From Chlorobiota bacterium (GTDB lineage Bacteria > Bacteroidota > Bacteroidia > Bacteroidales > JAADJA01), in assembly GCA_030592565.1 (NCBI GenBank), contig JAUVIX010000253.1, positions 1 through 5,946 on the forward strand: 5,946 nt of DNA, in the 5' to 3' direction. Numbering within the stretch: position 1 is the stretch's first letter; every line of letters starts with the position of its first letter. The position numbers were made by a program, and so were the translations under genes. This document shows positions 1 to 5,946 of the stretch, piece after piece. The notes under the pieces were generated by a model, which did not search any database, was not told the DNA's origin, and saw nothing but the letters and a program-made list of their open reading frames with translations.

Positions 1-499
1 AATCAAGAGACAGGTTCGGAATAACCCTGACCATTTTTCTTGCCAGTGACTCAAAGGTTATTTCAACCACCGCAGGAGATACAGAAACCATCTTTTCGGA
101 AAGGTTTAAACGATTCTGTATTCTACCAGTCAAGTTTGATGTATTAATCAGAACTTCGTATCTTTTATCATCAATCTTTCTCAGCTTTGAATTTCTCAAA
201 TCAATTTCGAAGGGTCTTTTTCTGGTCAGGTATTTCAAAATTGCAAGTTCAAAACCGCCAGAAGTTACTCTGAAAGATAAAATACTATCCGGCGAATTGG
301 TAAGTACCAGATCATTAGGCATATTTTTATACTCAATCGGATATTCAATAGTACCATAATAGTTCTTTGACAGACCTATCAAGAACCACAAAAACACAGA
401 TATCCCGAGACAAACCAGAAAAACATAAATCCGATTTCTGAAATGTTCATCTTTCGGCTCTTTGGCGCTACGAATCAATTCATTTAAACCGAATTTCAA
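1..499 (-). CDS. YbbR-like domain protein, N-terminal part (3' end beyond the left edge)
   Basis: This is a membrane-anchored protein with YbbR-like repeats, related to CdaR, which in Firmicutes modulates the c-di-AMP cyclase. Its role in Bacteroidota is not established. I translated the reverse strand by hand and found 166 uninterrupted codons running off the window. The protein has a short basic cytoplasmic N-terminus and one membrane helix at about residues 24-43, with the pattern SVFLWFLIGLSKNYYGTIEY across the membrane exit. A beta-rich extracytoplasmic region follows, containing YPIEYKNMP and LSFRVTSGGFEL, as expected of a first YbbR repeat. There is no in-frame ATG: an in-frame TAA lies at 518-520, and the first standard start is TTG at 497-499. 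A second TTG at 476-478 is possible. The gene lies 77 bp downstream of yajC on the same strand, so co-transcription is likely. The family call is firm and the exact start is uncertain. Confidence 0.85.
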   Translation of the reverse strand, partial: MKFGLNELIRSAKEPKDEHFRNRIYVFLVCLGISVFLWFLIGLSKNYYGTIEYPIEYKNMPNDLVLTNSPDSILSFRVTSGGFELAILKYLTRKRPFEIDLRNSKLRKIDDKRYEVLINTSNLTGRIQNRLNLSEKMVSVSPAVVEITFESLARKMVRVIPNLSLD

Positions 500-576
500 A
501 ATATAATGCTTTTGATTTTACATTTATTCTTTAAACCATAAAAGGGTATTAATCTTTAACATAAGACACAAAGCTG

Positions 577-909
577 CTACTTTGTCTGCCCAATCTGTGA
601 AGCAGAGTCCATTGCAACAGCAGATTTTTCAACCTTTAATCTGATCTGACCTTCAACTTCAATGGTGAAGGTTGTCTCTTTTACATCTACAATTTTACCA
701 TGAATACCACCAATGGTAATTATCTTATCACCTTTCTTCAAAGCAGCCCTGAATTTTTTTTGATCCTTTGTTTTTTTCATCTGCGGACGAATAAAAAACA
801 GATAAAAAACAAGAATGATTAATACAAGCGGCAGAAAACTCATTAGTCCTCCACTCTCCTGCCCCTCAGCAGAAGGCATAAATAGTAAAATGTTCATTAA
901 ATTTGTCAT
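577..909 (-). CDS. yajC: Preprotein translocase subunit YajC
   Basis: YajC is a small inner-membrane protein that associates with SecDF in the Sec translocon and supports protein export. The 110-residue product has the family layout. A short N-terminus is followed by one hydrophobic helix at about residues 23-40 (MSFLPLVLIILVFYLFFI), then the hallmark RPQ at 41-43 and a charged KK-rich linker. The conserved soluble segment at about 57-74 (LKKGDKIITIGGIHGKIV) comes next. The length of about 110 residues is normal. ATG at 907-909 is used here; an in-frame ATG at residue 5 would give a nearly identical protein. The gene follows the DUF1573 gene by 22 bp on the same strand and precedes the YbbR-like gene, a neighbourhood common in Bacteroidota. 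Confidence 0.95.
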   Translation of the reverse strand: MTNLMNILLFMPSAEGQESGGLMSFLPLVLIILVFYLFFIRPQMKKTKDQKKFRAALKKGDKIITIGGIHGKIVDVKETTFTIEVEGQIRLKVEKSAVAMDSASQIGQTK

Positions 910-931
910 ATCAATAGATTTAAAAAATTAT

Positions 932-1381
932 TTATTTCGGTGTAATAACCATTACCTTTATTCTAAGGACTTTTATATCAGGCTGGCAGTTTGAAACCAC
1001 CGTTATTGTTTTATTCTGCACGCCCTTACGTCCTTCACTGTCGAAAGTAACCCTCAACGATCTTTTCTCGCCAGGCTTGATAGGTTCTCTTGGAAATTCG
1101 GAAGCAGTACATCCACAACTAGTGTTCACCCTTGTAATCAGCAGATCGCTTTTCCCGACATTTTCAAATTTAAAATTAAATGTCACCTTTTCACCCTGCA
1201 TAACTTTTCCAAAGTCATGAATTTCTTTATCAAATTCGATAACGGTAAGATCACTCATATTCTCCTTACCTGAAGCTGTTTTCGGATTGCTCACAAGGTC
1301 TGTTGACAAATTATTCCCATTGTTATCACCACATCCGGTAAATAAAAACAGAAGAATTCCGATAAAAGCAAAATATCTCAT
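932..1381 (-). CDS. DUF1573 domain lipoprotein
   Basis: This is an envelope lipoprotein with a DUF1573 domain, an Ig-like beta-sandwich related to the ASPM/SPD-2/Hydin fold. Its molecular function is unknown. The 149-residue product starts with a lipoprotein signal: a hydrophobic stretch at about residues 3-15 and the lipobox LFTGC with the acylated Cys at 17. An Asn/Gly/Ser-rich linker reaches to about residue 44. The domain follows, with the typical opening IEFDKEIHDFGKV at about 48-60, the diagnostic CGCT at 89-92, and the late motif IKPGEKRSLRVTFDS. An in-frame ATG lies 16 codons upstream at 1429, but that start would place polar residues before the signal peptide, so ATG at 1379-1381 is chosen. 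The gene is first in a minus-strand row with yajC and the YbbR-like gene, and its promoter should lie in the gap shared with aroK. Confidence 0.92.
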   Translation of the reverse strand: MRYFAFIGILLFLFTGCGDNNGNNLSTDLVSNPKTASGKENMSDLTVIEFDKEIHDFGKVMQGEKVTFNFKFENVGKSDLLITRVNTSCGCTASEFPREPIKPGEKRSLRVTFDSEGRKGVQNKTITVVSNCQPDIKVLRIKVMVITPK

Positions 1382-1405
1382 TATACCATTATTATTATTA
1401 GCGTG

Positions 1406-1413
1406 CAAAATTA
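1406..1413 (-). promoter_or_regulatory. Candidate -7 box for the DUF1573-yajC-ybbR row
   Basis: The reverse strand reads TAATTTTG, an exact match to the Bacteroidota -7 consensus TAnnTTTG. It ends 24 bases before the DUF1573 ATG, so a transcript would have a short leader. No good TTTG-type -33 box is seen at the usual distance. The sequence is AT-rich enough for a chance match, so the call is tentative. Confidence 0.3.
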
Positions 1414-1471
1414 AAAAATAAACTAACACGAAAGGAGAACTTAATTATTTTGAATTTTCCAATTAAGATTT

Positions 1472-1503
1472 ATTTGCAATTTATAATCTATAATTTGCAA
1501 TTT
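1472..1503. repeat. Two 11-bp direct repeats with 21-bp period in the divergent gap
   Basis: ATTTGCAATTT occurs twice without mismatch, at 1472-1482 and 1493-1503. Each copy contains the palindromic core TTGCAA, at 1474-1479 and 1495-1500. The 21-bp spacing is about two helical turns, which would place both copies on the same DNA face. The repeats lie between the diverging aroK and DUF1573 genes. They could be a regulator-binding site, or simply a low-complexity AT-rich repeat of the kind common in Bacteroidota intergenic DNA. Confidence 0.6.
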
Positions 1504-1508
1504 TATCT

Positions 1509-1516
1509 TAGGTTTG
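1509..1516 (+). promoter_or_regulatory. Candidate -7 box for aroK
   Basis: TAGGTTTG matches the Bacteroidota -7 consensus TAnnTTTG exactly. It ends 17 bases before the chosen aroK ATG. The nearest upstream TTTG motifs, at 1494-1497 and 1473-1476, are too close and too far respectively for a standard -33 box, so only half of the promoter is supported. If real, the direct repeats sit immediately upstream of or overlap the polymerase site. Confidence 0.35.
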
Positions 1517-1533
1517 TACAAATTTATCCAATT

Positions 1534-2055
1534 ATGCGAATCTATCTTATCGGGTATATGGGAAGCGGAAAGACCACCACCGGAAGAAGACTGGCTAAAA
1601 AGCTGGGGTGCAAATTTATCGACCTTGATGAAATGATAGAAGAAAAATACCATATCACCATCCCCACCCTCTTTGACAAATATGACGAAGACGCATTCAG
1701 GTTACTTGAGAAGAAGACTCTTTCAGAAACATTTAAAACAGACAATATTGTAATCTCTACGGGTGGAGGAACTCCCTGTTTTTTTAATAATATGGAAAAG
1801 ATAAATGCCAATGGGGTTTCTATTTACCTGAAAGTGAACAGCAAGTCACTTATTGATCGCATTTTAAATGCAAAGCGAAAAAGACCATTAATTACAGGAA
1901 AAAGCCCTGAAGAACTGTTATCATTTATCACATCCCAGCTGAAATTGAGAGAATCTTTTTATTTGAAAGCTAAAATTATAGCAAATGGAGAGGAATTAGA
2001 CATAGATTGGCTGGCAATACAAATAGCAGGTTACAATGATACCGGCTTAAAATAA
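1534..2055 (+). CDS. aroK: Shikimate kinase
   Basis: This cytoplasmic enzyme phosphorylates shikimate to shikimate 3-phosphate with ATP, in the chorismate (aromatic amino acid) pathway. The 173-residue product has the normal single-domain length. Visible motifs are the Walker A P-loop GYMGSGKT at residues 7-14, the shikimate-binding DLDE with Asp32, and Arg56 in the AFRLLE segment. The glycine triplet STGGG ends at residue 79, the lid has Arg117 in KRPLI, and Arg139 in LRESFYLKA is the expected C-terminal substrate-binding arginine. The reading frame is open back to 1450, but those 28 codons come from the AT-rich repeat region. ATG at 1534 puts the P-loop at the usual distance from the N-terminus. 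No other aromatic-pathway genes are next to it. It could equally be named aroL, since sequence alone does not separate the isozymes. Confidence 0.95.
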   Translation: MRIYLIGYMGSGKTTTGRRLAKKLGCKFIDLDEMIEEKYHITIPTLFDKYDEDAFRLLEKKTLSETFKTDNIVISTGGGTPCFFNNMEKINANGVSIYLKVNSKSLIDRILNAKRKRPLITGKSPEELLSFITSQLKLRESFYLKAKIIANGEELDIDWLAIQIAGYNDTGLK

Positions 2056-2062
2056 AAGGTTT

Positions 2063-2096
2063 TTTGCATATAGTTTCAAATATTTTTTTACTTTTA
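2063..2096 (+). promoter_or_regulatory. Candidate promoter for the YjbQ-family gene
   Basis: TTTG at 2063-2066 is followed after 22 bases by TACTTTTA at 2089-2096, a seven-of-eight match to the Bacteroidota -7 box TAnnTTTG. The spacing is within the reported range for this promoter class. It lies just after the aroK stop and 24 bases before the YjbQ ATG. It would let the gene be transcribed independently of aroK, though readthrough is also possible. Confidence 0.3.
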
Positions 2097-2120
2097 AAGC
2101 CTGAAAGAAAAAGCGCAATT

Positions 2121-2537
2121 ATGGAATCTTATCGTAAAGAGCTGTGGTACAACACACCCACCAGAAGACAACTGGTAAACATAACACACCAGGTACAGGA
2201 ATGCATTATTGAGAGCGGCATCAAAGAAGGGCTTTGCCTTGTTAATGCGATGCACATAACCTCAAGCATCTTCATCAATGATGATGAAAGCGGGCTGCAT
2301 CATGACTATGAGGTCTGGCTCGAGAAACTTGCACCCGAAAAACCCTACTCACAGTATCTCCACAATGGATTTGAAGATAATGCCGATGCTCACCTAAAAA
2401 GAACAGTTATGGGCCGGGAAGTTGTAGTTGCAGTTACTAACGGACAACTGGACTTTGGTCCATGGGAGCAAATTTTCTATGGAGAATTTGATGGCAAACG
2501 CAGGAAAAGAGTCCTTGTAAAAATTATTGGCGAGTAG
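2121..2537 (+). CDS. YjbQ/UPF0047 family protein (secondary thiamine-phosphate synthase type)
   Basis: This is a small cytoplasmic protein of the YjbQ/UPF0047 family. Members have shown weak thiamine-phosphate synthase activity in E. coli complementation tests, but the physiological role is unsettled. The 138-residue product is the usual length and carries the family signature from end to end: ELWYNTPTRRQLVNIT at 7-22, the His-containing MHITSSIFIN at 44-53, LHHDYEVWLEKLAP at 59-72, NADAHLKR with His91, and the closing block from DFGPWEQIF to EFDGKRRKRVLV at 111-133. The conserved histidines (45, 81, 91) are plausible metal or substrate ligands. The frame is open upstream to an ATG at 2064, but ATG at 2121 gives the family's normal N-terminus. 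No thiamine biosynthesis genes are nearby, so context neither supports nor excludes that role. Confidence 0.93.
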   Translation: MESYRKELWYNTPTRRQLVNITHQVQECIIESGIKEGLCLVNAMHITSSIFINDDESGLHHDYEVWLEKLAPEKPYSQYLHNGFEDNADAHLKRTVMGREVVVAVTNGQLDFGPWEQIFYGEFDGKRRKRVLVKIIGE

Positions 2538-2555
2538 AACACCTTAATTTTATTT

Positions 2556-2585
2556 ACAATGCCTCCTTTTGTCGATAAGCATTGT
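2556..2585. repeat. Small inverted repeat after the YjbQ-family gene
   Basis: ACAATGC at 2556-2562 is perfectly complementary to GCATTGT at 2579-2585, with a 16-base loop. It starts 18 bases after the stop codon, where a transcript end would be expected. It lacks a GC-rich stem and a following T-run, so it is at best a weak or factor-assisted terminator and could be chance. Confidence 0.25.
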
Positions 2586-2704
2586 CTTAAATTTATAAAT
2601 ATAGTAAAAAATGAGATATAAAAACCGGATAATTAATCTTCTGAATTCCAATATTTAATTTTTTAACTATTCCATCAATGCAATTACAATTAAATCATTA
2701 TTAT

Positions 2705-3694
2705 ATGAAAAATAAATTTACTCTCTTTTTTCTGATTATTATTTCTCTCTATTCCTGCGAAGACGACTTTGTTTCGACAGCAGACTGGGAAGAGCAATAT
2801 GCAGCATATTGCACTCTAAACATTAAGGATACTGCACAGTATGCCAGAGTAAACAGAATATTTCTTACAAGCGGTGATCCTTATTCTTCGGTGATAATTG
2901 GGGATTCTGTAAATGTTGACACGAGTGCTATTCAGGTGGTACTACAGATGTGGAAAGGAGGAGAACAGGTTGACTCCATAATTTTAAAACCCTCAACTGA
3001 TTTTCAAAAAGATAATGGATTATTTTCATCTTCAGGGTATTACACATATAAGACAATGGAAATTCTTGACTATGATTACGATTACAAGCTTGTGGTCAAA
3101 AATATAGAAACCGACTATTCAATGGTTGGCGAAACTCAAATTCTTGGCACAAGGAATTTAGAATATGCCTTTACAGAGGATAAAAGATTCAATGCAGCAC
3201 AGTATCTGAATAATGCTGAGAAATTGCCGGAATACAACGGTTCCCTAATGCCAAATCAATTTGAGAAAAGGATTACCCGCCTACTCTATTATGAATATAC
3301 TGACACGGATACATTGATGAAAGTATTAGACTGGAGGCCATACTACGACAGTGTTGGGAAAAAGGAGGATCAATTACCACAGGAGTTTTACAAATACATG
3401 GGCGAGAATATCCCTGTTAACCCTAATATAAAAAGAAGGGCAGTTGCAGTTGATAAAATGCTTGTAATAAACGATGAAGAACTTGAAATTTATATTCAGA
3501 TTAGCAACTCTGCCAACTCAGCCCATTATAATACTTCATACAGCAGCTATGACAAAGGAGCAGGTATTTTTGCCTGTCGCTATTACTATACTTTCTTTGG
3601 CATGAAACTAAAAGATGCAACATACCATGAAATATCATGGGGGCAATACACAACTAATTTACGATTTGCAGACGAAAACGGAGAATGGCATTAA
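2705..3694 (+). CDS. Surface-type lipoprotein resembling DUF4249
   Basis: The function is unknown. The protein probably works with the TonB-dependent receptor encoded next to it. The 329-residue product begins with a lipoprotein signal: Lys2/Lys4, a hydrophobic core at about 5-16, and the lipobox LYSC with Cys18. The mature protein starts C-E-D-D; acidic residues right after the cysteine resemble known Bacteroidota lipoprotein surface-export signals, so outer-leaflet display is likely. The N-terminal half has alternating beta segments, as in DUF4249 proteins (YCTLNIKDT, VNRIFLTSGDPY, IQVVLQMWKGG, YDYKLVVKN). The C-terminal half is rich in tyrosine. I assign DUF4249 from this layout, the length and the receptor neighbour, not from a decisive motif, so a related unnamed family is possible. 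ATG at 2705 is preferred over 2678 because it gives a proper signal peptide. The stop is 2 bp before the receptor's ATG, so the two are surely co-transcribed. Confidence 0.7.
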   Translation: MKNKFTLFFLIIISLYSCEDDFVSTADWEEQYAAYCTLNIKDTAQYARVNRIFLTSGDPYSSVIIGDSVNVDTSAIQVVLQMWKGGEQVDSIILKPSTDFQKDNGLFSSSGYYTYKTMEILDYDYDYKLVVKNIETDYSMVGETQILGTRNLEYAFTEDKRFNAAQYLNNAEKLPEYNGSLMPNQFEKRITRLLYYEYTDTDTLMKVLDWRPYYDSVGKKEDQLPQEFYKYMGENIPVNPNIKRRAVAVDKMLVINDEELEIYIQISNSANSAHYNTSYSSYDKGAGIFACRYYYTFFGMKLKDATYHEISWGQYTTNLRFADENGEWH

Positions 3695-3696
3695 TT

Positions 3697-5946
3697 ATGA
3701 AAAATTTTATAATAATTTCAATCGTAATAATTCTCCTGAGCCTTACAGGCCTAACATCATTTGCGCAGGATTGTGTTGTTAAAGGCGTTGTAATTGACAA
3801 ATCCACATCTGAGCCTTTGCCTTATACAAATGTTTACATAAAAGAAACTCAGCAGGGATCGCTGACTGATGACCACGGTTATTATATCATCTCAAAAATA
3901 AAACCCGGAGATTACACACTTGTCGTATTCAGCATTGGATATGATTCTATTTCTGAAATTATTCATCTTTCAGAAGGTAGTGTACTAACGAAGAACTTCA
4001 ACATCTCAGGCAAAGCATACAACCTGCAGGAGGTTAGTGTAAGCGGTGAGAGAGCTGATAATATTTCAAAAGTTAAGGTATCGGAAATAAAAATTATACC
4101 TACTGATATTGAAATGACACCTTCAATTGCCAGTATGCCGGATATTTCGCAACACCTTCTTACTCTACCCGGAATTATATCAACAGGAGATGTGGGAGGC
4201 CGATTGTATATCAGGGGAGGTGCTCCTATTCAAAACAAAACCATATTAGACGGTGCAATTATTTACAGTCCGATGCACTCTATCGGATTATTTTCGGTTA
4301 TTGACATTGATGCTATACGAAATATGAAAGTATTTACCGGAGGTTTCGGCGCAGAATATGGTGGTGCTATCTCATCTGTTATGGATATTACTACAAGAAA
4401 TGGTAATGTTTCAAAGATTTCGGGAAAAATTGATGTTTCAACTATTGCCTCTAAAGTCCTTATCGAAGGGCCAATTATTAAAAAGAAATCCGCTGACAAG
4501 CCCTATATGTCGTTTATGTTATCAGCAAAGGGATCATATCTCGAACAGGCAAAAGATGTCTTTTACAGTTACATCGACCGTGAATTACCTTACACTTTTA
4601 CCGACTTTTACGGAAAACTGTCTTTCTTTGCAAGCGATGCGTTTAAAATTGATCTTTTTGGATTCCTGTTTAATGACAGGGTACAATATACAAACTCACC
4701 ACTTTCATATTCCTGGAAGTCATCCGGCTTTGGTGGCCGCATGACAGCTATGCCAAAACACTCAACAAGCATTGTGGAGATATCATTTGCCGGTTCAAAT
4801 TATTCAATGAGTTTTGATGAGACGAATTATTCACCCCGCACCAGTGAGATAAGTTCAGGAAATTTCGGGCTTCATATCACAAACTATACAGGCGAAAGCT
4901 ATTTTAAATATGGAGCCGAAGTTGTAACACTTAAAACCAATTACCTGTTTTACAGCACGGATTACAACAATACCAATCAACAGCAGAACTCGTCTGAGTT
5001 GTCAGGTTATGTTACATTTCATGGTAAATTTGGGAAACTGATTATTGAGCCCGGATTCAGAGTTAACTGGTACACAACATTGTCGAAGATATTTCCCAGC
5101 CCTGTGTTGGCCGCAAAATTAAACGTAACTAAAAAATTCAGACTGAAACTTGCTGCAGGTATATATTCGCAAAATTTACTGAGTGCAACATCCGACATGG
5201 ATATACTCAACTTTTTCAAGGGATATCTTTCGGCACCTGTTAACCTTGTTGATAAGATCAACGGGGAACCAGTTGAAGATCAACTTCAAAAATCACAGCA
5301 TATCATTCTTGGAACAGAAGTAGATATCGGAGAATATCTCTTTTTTAATCTCGAAGGATACCTTAAAAACTACCCCCAGCTTATTGGATTTAACAATAAA
5401 AAGCTTGTAGATGAAGAATATGCTGAGAATCTGCCAGAAGTTCTTACAAAGGATTTTGTTGTGGAAACAGGAAAATCATACGGAGTAGAACTGTCGGGAA
5501 AGTATGAGGATGCAATAAAGATATTTAAGTTTACATATACCTATGCAATTGCCAAAAGGTCATATGAAGATGCATTCGGGGAGATGATTGAATACTACCC
5601 TCATTACGATAGAAGGCACAACTTCAATATTATGGCTACCGTTTTTGCCGGAGATAAAAACCAATGGCAGTTTAATGCCAGATGGAATTTCGGTACAGGA
5701 TTCCCTTTCTTTAAAACAACAGGTTACTATGAATTTATCAAACTTGATGAAAATGAAGTTAATAACTACCTGACACAAAACGGAGATATGCGTATTCTAC
5801 TTGGTGACGAAACCGATCAGGGAAGACTGCCAAACTACCACCGCCTGGATATCAGTGTTAAGAGAAGTTTCAAGTTTAAAAACAGCAGTACGCTCGAAGC
5901 CGAATTCAATATAGTGAATGTCTATAACCAAAAAAATATTTTCTAT
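3697..5946 (+). CDS. TonB-dependent outer-membrane receptor (3' end beyond the right edge)
   Basis: This outer-membrane barrel takes up a ligand using TonB/ExbBD energy; its substrate is not evident. There are 750 uninterrupted codons from ATG 3697 to the window edge. A signal peptide spans residues 1-23 with cleavage at SFA/QD. A carboxypeptidase-regulatory-like beta domain at about 26-110 has PLPYTNVYI, TDDHGYYII, KPGDYTLVVFSIGY and the boundary LQEVSVSGE. The plug at about 120-236 has LPGI, GGRLYIRGGAP, ILDGAIIYSPMH and FTGGFGAEYGGAISSVMDI. The rest is an aromatic-rich barrel, with late-barrel signatures GRLPNYHRLDISVKRSF and NIVNVYNQKNIFY at the edge. By family comparison only the last few dozen residues should be missing. 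There is no STN domain, and no SusD-like partner is seen; the neighbour is the lipoprotein 2 bp upstream. A GGAGAA at 3680-3685 is a distant possible ribosome site. The plug lacks anything that identifies iron, vitamin or glycan specificity. Confidence 0.93.
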   Translation, partial: MKNFIIISIVIILLSLTGLTSFAQDCVVKGVVIDKSTSEPLPYTNVYIKETQQGSLTDDHGYYIISKIKPGDYTLVVFSIGYDSISEIIHLSEGSVLTKNFNISGKAYNLQEVSVSGERADNISKVKVSEIKIIPTDIEMTPSIASMPDISQHLLTLPGIISTGDVGGRLYIRGGAPIQNKTILDGAIIYSPMHSIGLFSVIDIDAIRNMKVFTGGFGAEYGGAISSVMDITTRNGNVSKISGKIDVSTIASKVLIEGPIIKKKSADKPYMSFMLSAKGSYLEQAKDVFYSYIDRELPYTFTDFYGKLSFFASDAFKIDLFGFLFNDRVQYTNSPLSYSWKSSGFGGRMTAMPKHSTSIVEISFAGSNYSMSFDETNYSPRTSEISSGNFGLHITNYTGESYFKYGAEVVTLKTNYLFYSTDYNNTNQQQNSSELSGYVTFHGKFGKLIIEPGFRVNWYTTLSKIFPSPVLAAKLNVTKKFRLKLAAGIYSQNLLSATSDMDILNFFKGYLSAPVNLVDKINGEPVEDQLQKSQHIILGTEVDIGEYLFFNLEGYLKNYPQLIGFNNKKLVDEEYAENLPEVLTKDFVVETGKSYGVELSGKYEDAIKIFKFTYTYAIAKRSYEDAFGEMIEYYPHYDRRHNFNIMATVFAGDKNQWQFNARWNFGTGFPFFKTTGYYEFIKLDENEVNNYLTQNGDMRILLGDETDQGRLPNYHRLDISVKRSFKFKNSSTLEAEFNIVNVYNQKNIFY

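Noticed and set aside
1450..1533. N-terminal extension of aroK by 28 codons from an upstream ATG.
   Set aside because: The extension translates AT-rich repeat DNA into an Ile/Tyr/Leu/Phe-rich string. The shikimate kinase family starts a few residues before the P-loop, which matches ATG 1534.
1441..1811. Open frames on the minus strand across the aroK region.
   Set aside because: They lie antisense to the well-supported shikimate kinase gene or in its AT-rich leader, and their translations show no domain pattern.
2064..2120. Upstream start for the YjbQ-family gene.
   Set aside because: The 19 extra residues do not belong to the family, and the region contains a promoter-like sequence. ATG 2121 gives the standard N-terminus.
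2656..2663. TAATTTTT as a -7 box for the lipoprotein-receptor pair.
   Set aside because: It is one base off consensus in a very AT-rich tract and no TTG-type -33 box lies at a suitable distance, so chance is as likely.
4263..5778. Several short open frames on both strands inside the receptor gene.
   Set aside because: All overlap a continuous 750-codon receptor frame that has signal peptide, plug and barrel motifs throughout. The short frames are shadows.
1..5946. Mobile element, CRISPR array, toxin-antitoxin or defence system.
   Set aside because: No transposase, integrase, nuclease or toxin motifs, terminal inverted repeats or spaced repeat arrays were found, and every large open frame is accounted for by housekeeping or transport genes.

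Overview
The window looks like a chromosomal segment from a member of the Bacteroidota, probably Bacteroidales or a relative. The evidence is the gene content: a DUF1573 lipoprotein, yajC and a YbbR-like protein in a row; a TonB-dependent receptor with an N-terminal carboxypeptidase-regulatory-like domain; and a lipoprotein of the DUF4249 type. The DNA is AT-rich, there are few clear Shine-Dalgarno sites, and there are candidate -7 boxes of the TAnnTTTG type. No rRNA, tRNA, CRISPR array, transposase or phage gene was seen.

Left part (1-1381, minus strand): three co-directional genes, read right to left. They are a DUF1573 periplasmic or envelope lipoprotein, the Sec accessory subunit YajC, and the N-terminal 166 codons of a YbbR-like membrane-anchored protein that runs off the left edge. 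This order is a recurrent Bacteroidota envelope/secretion cluster. The YbbR-like gene has no in-frame ATG near its start and probably uses TTG.

Middle part (1534-2537, plus strand): shikimate kinase (aroK), transcribed divergently from the DUF1573 gene across a 152-bp AT-rich gap that holds an 11-bp direct repeat with a 21-bp period. Next comes a YjbQ/UPF0047 family protein. Both are complete and carry their family motifs.

Right part (2705-5946, plus strand): a two-gene unit with a 2-bp gap. It encodes a surface-type lipoprotein resembling DUF4249 and a TonB-dependent outer-membrane receptor whose last strands run off the right edge. They probably act together at the outer membrane in import or binding of an unidentified substrate. 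This pair is the least characterised biology in the window. The rest is conserved housekeeping sequence, and nothing else points convincingly to a new system.
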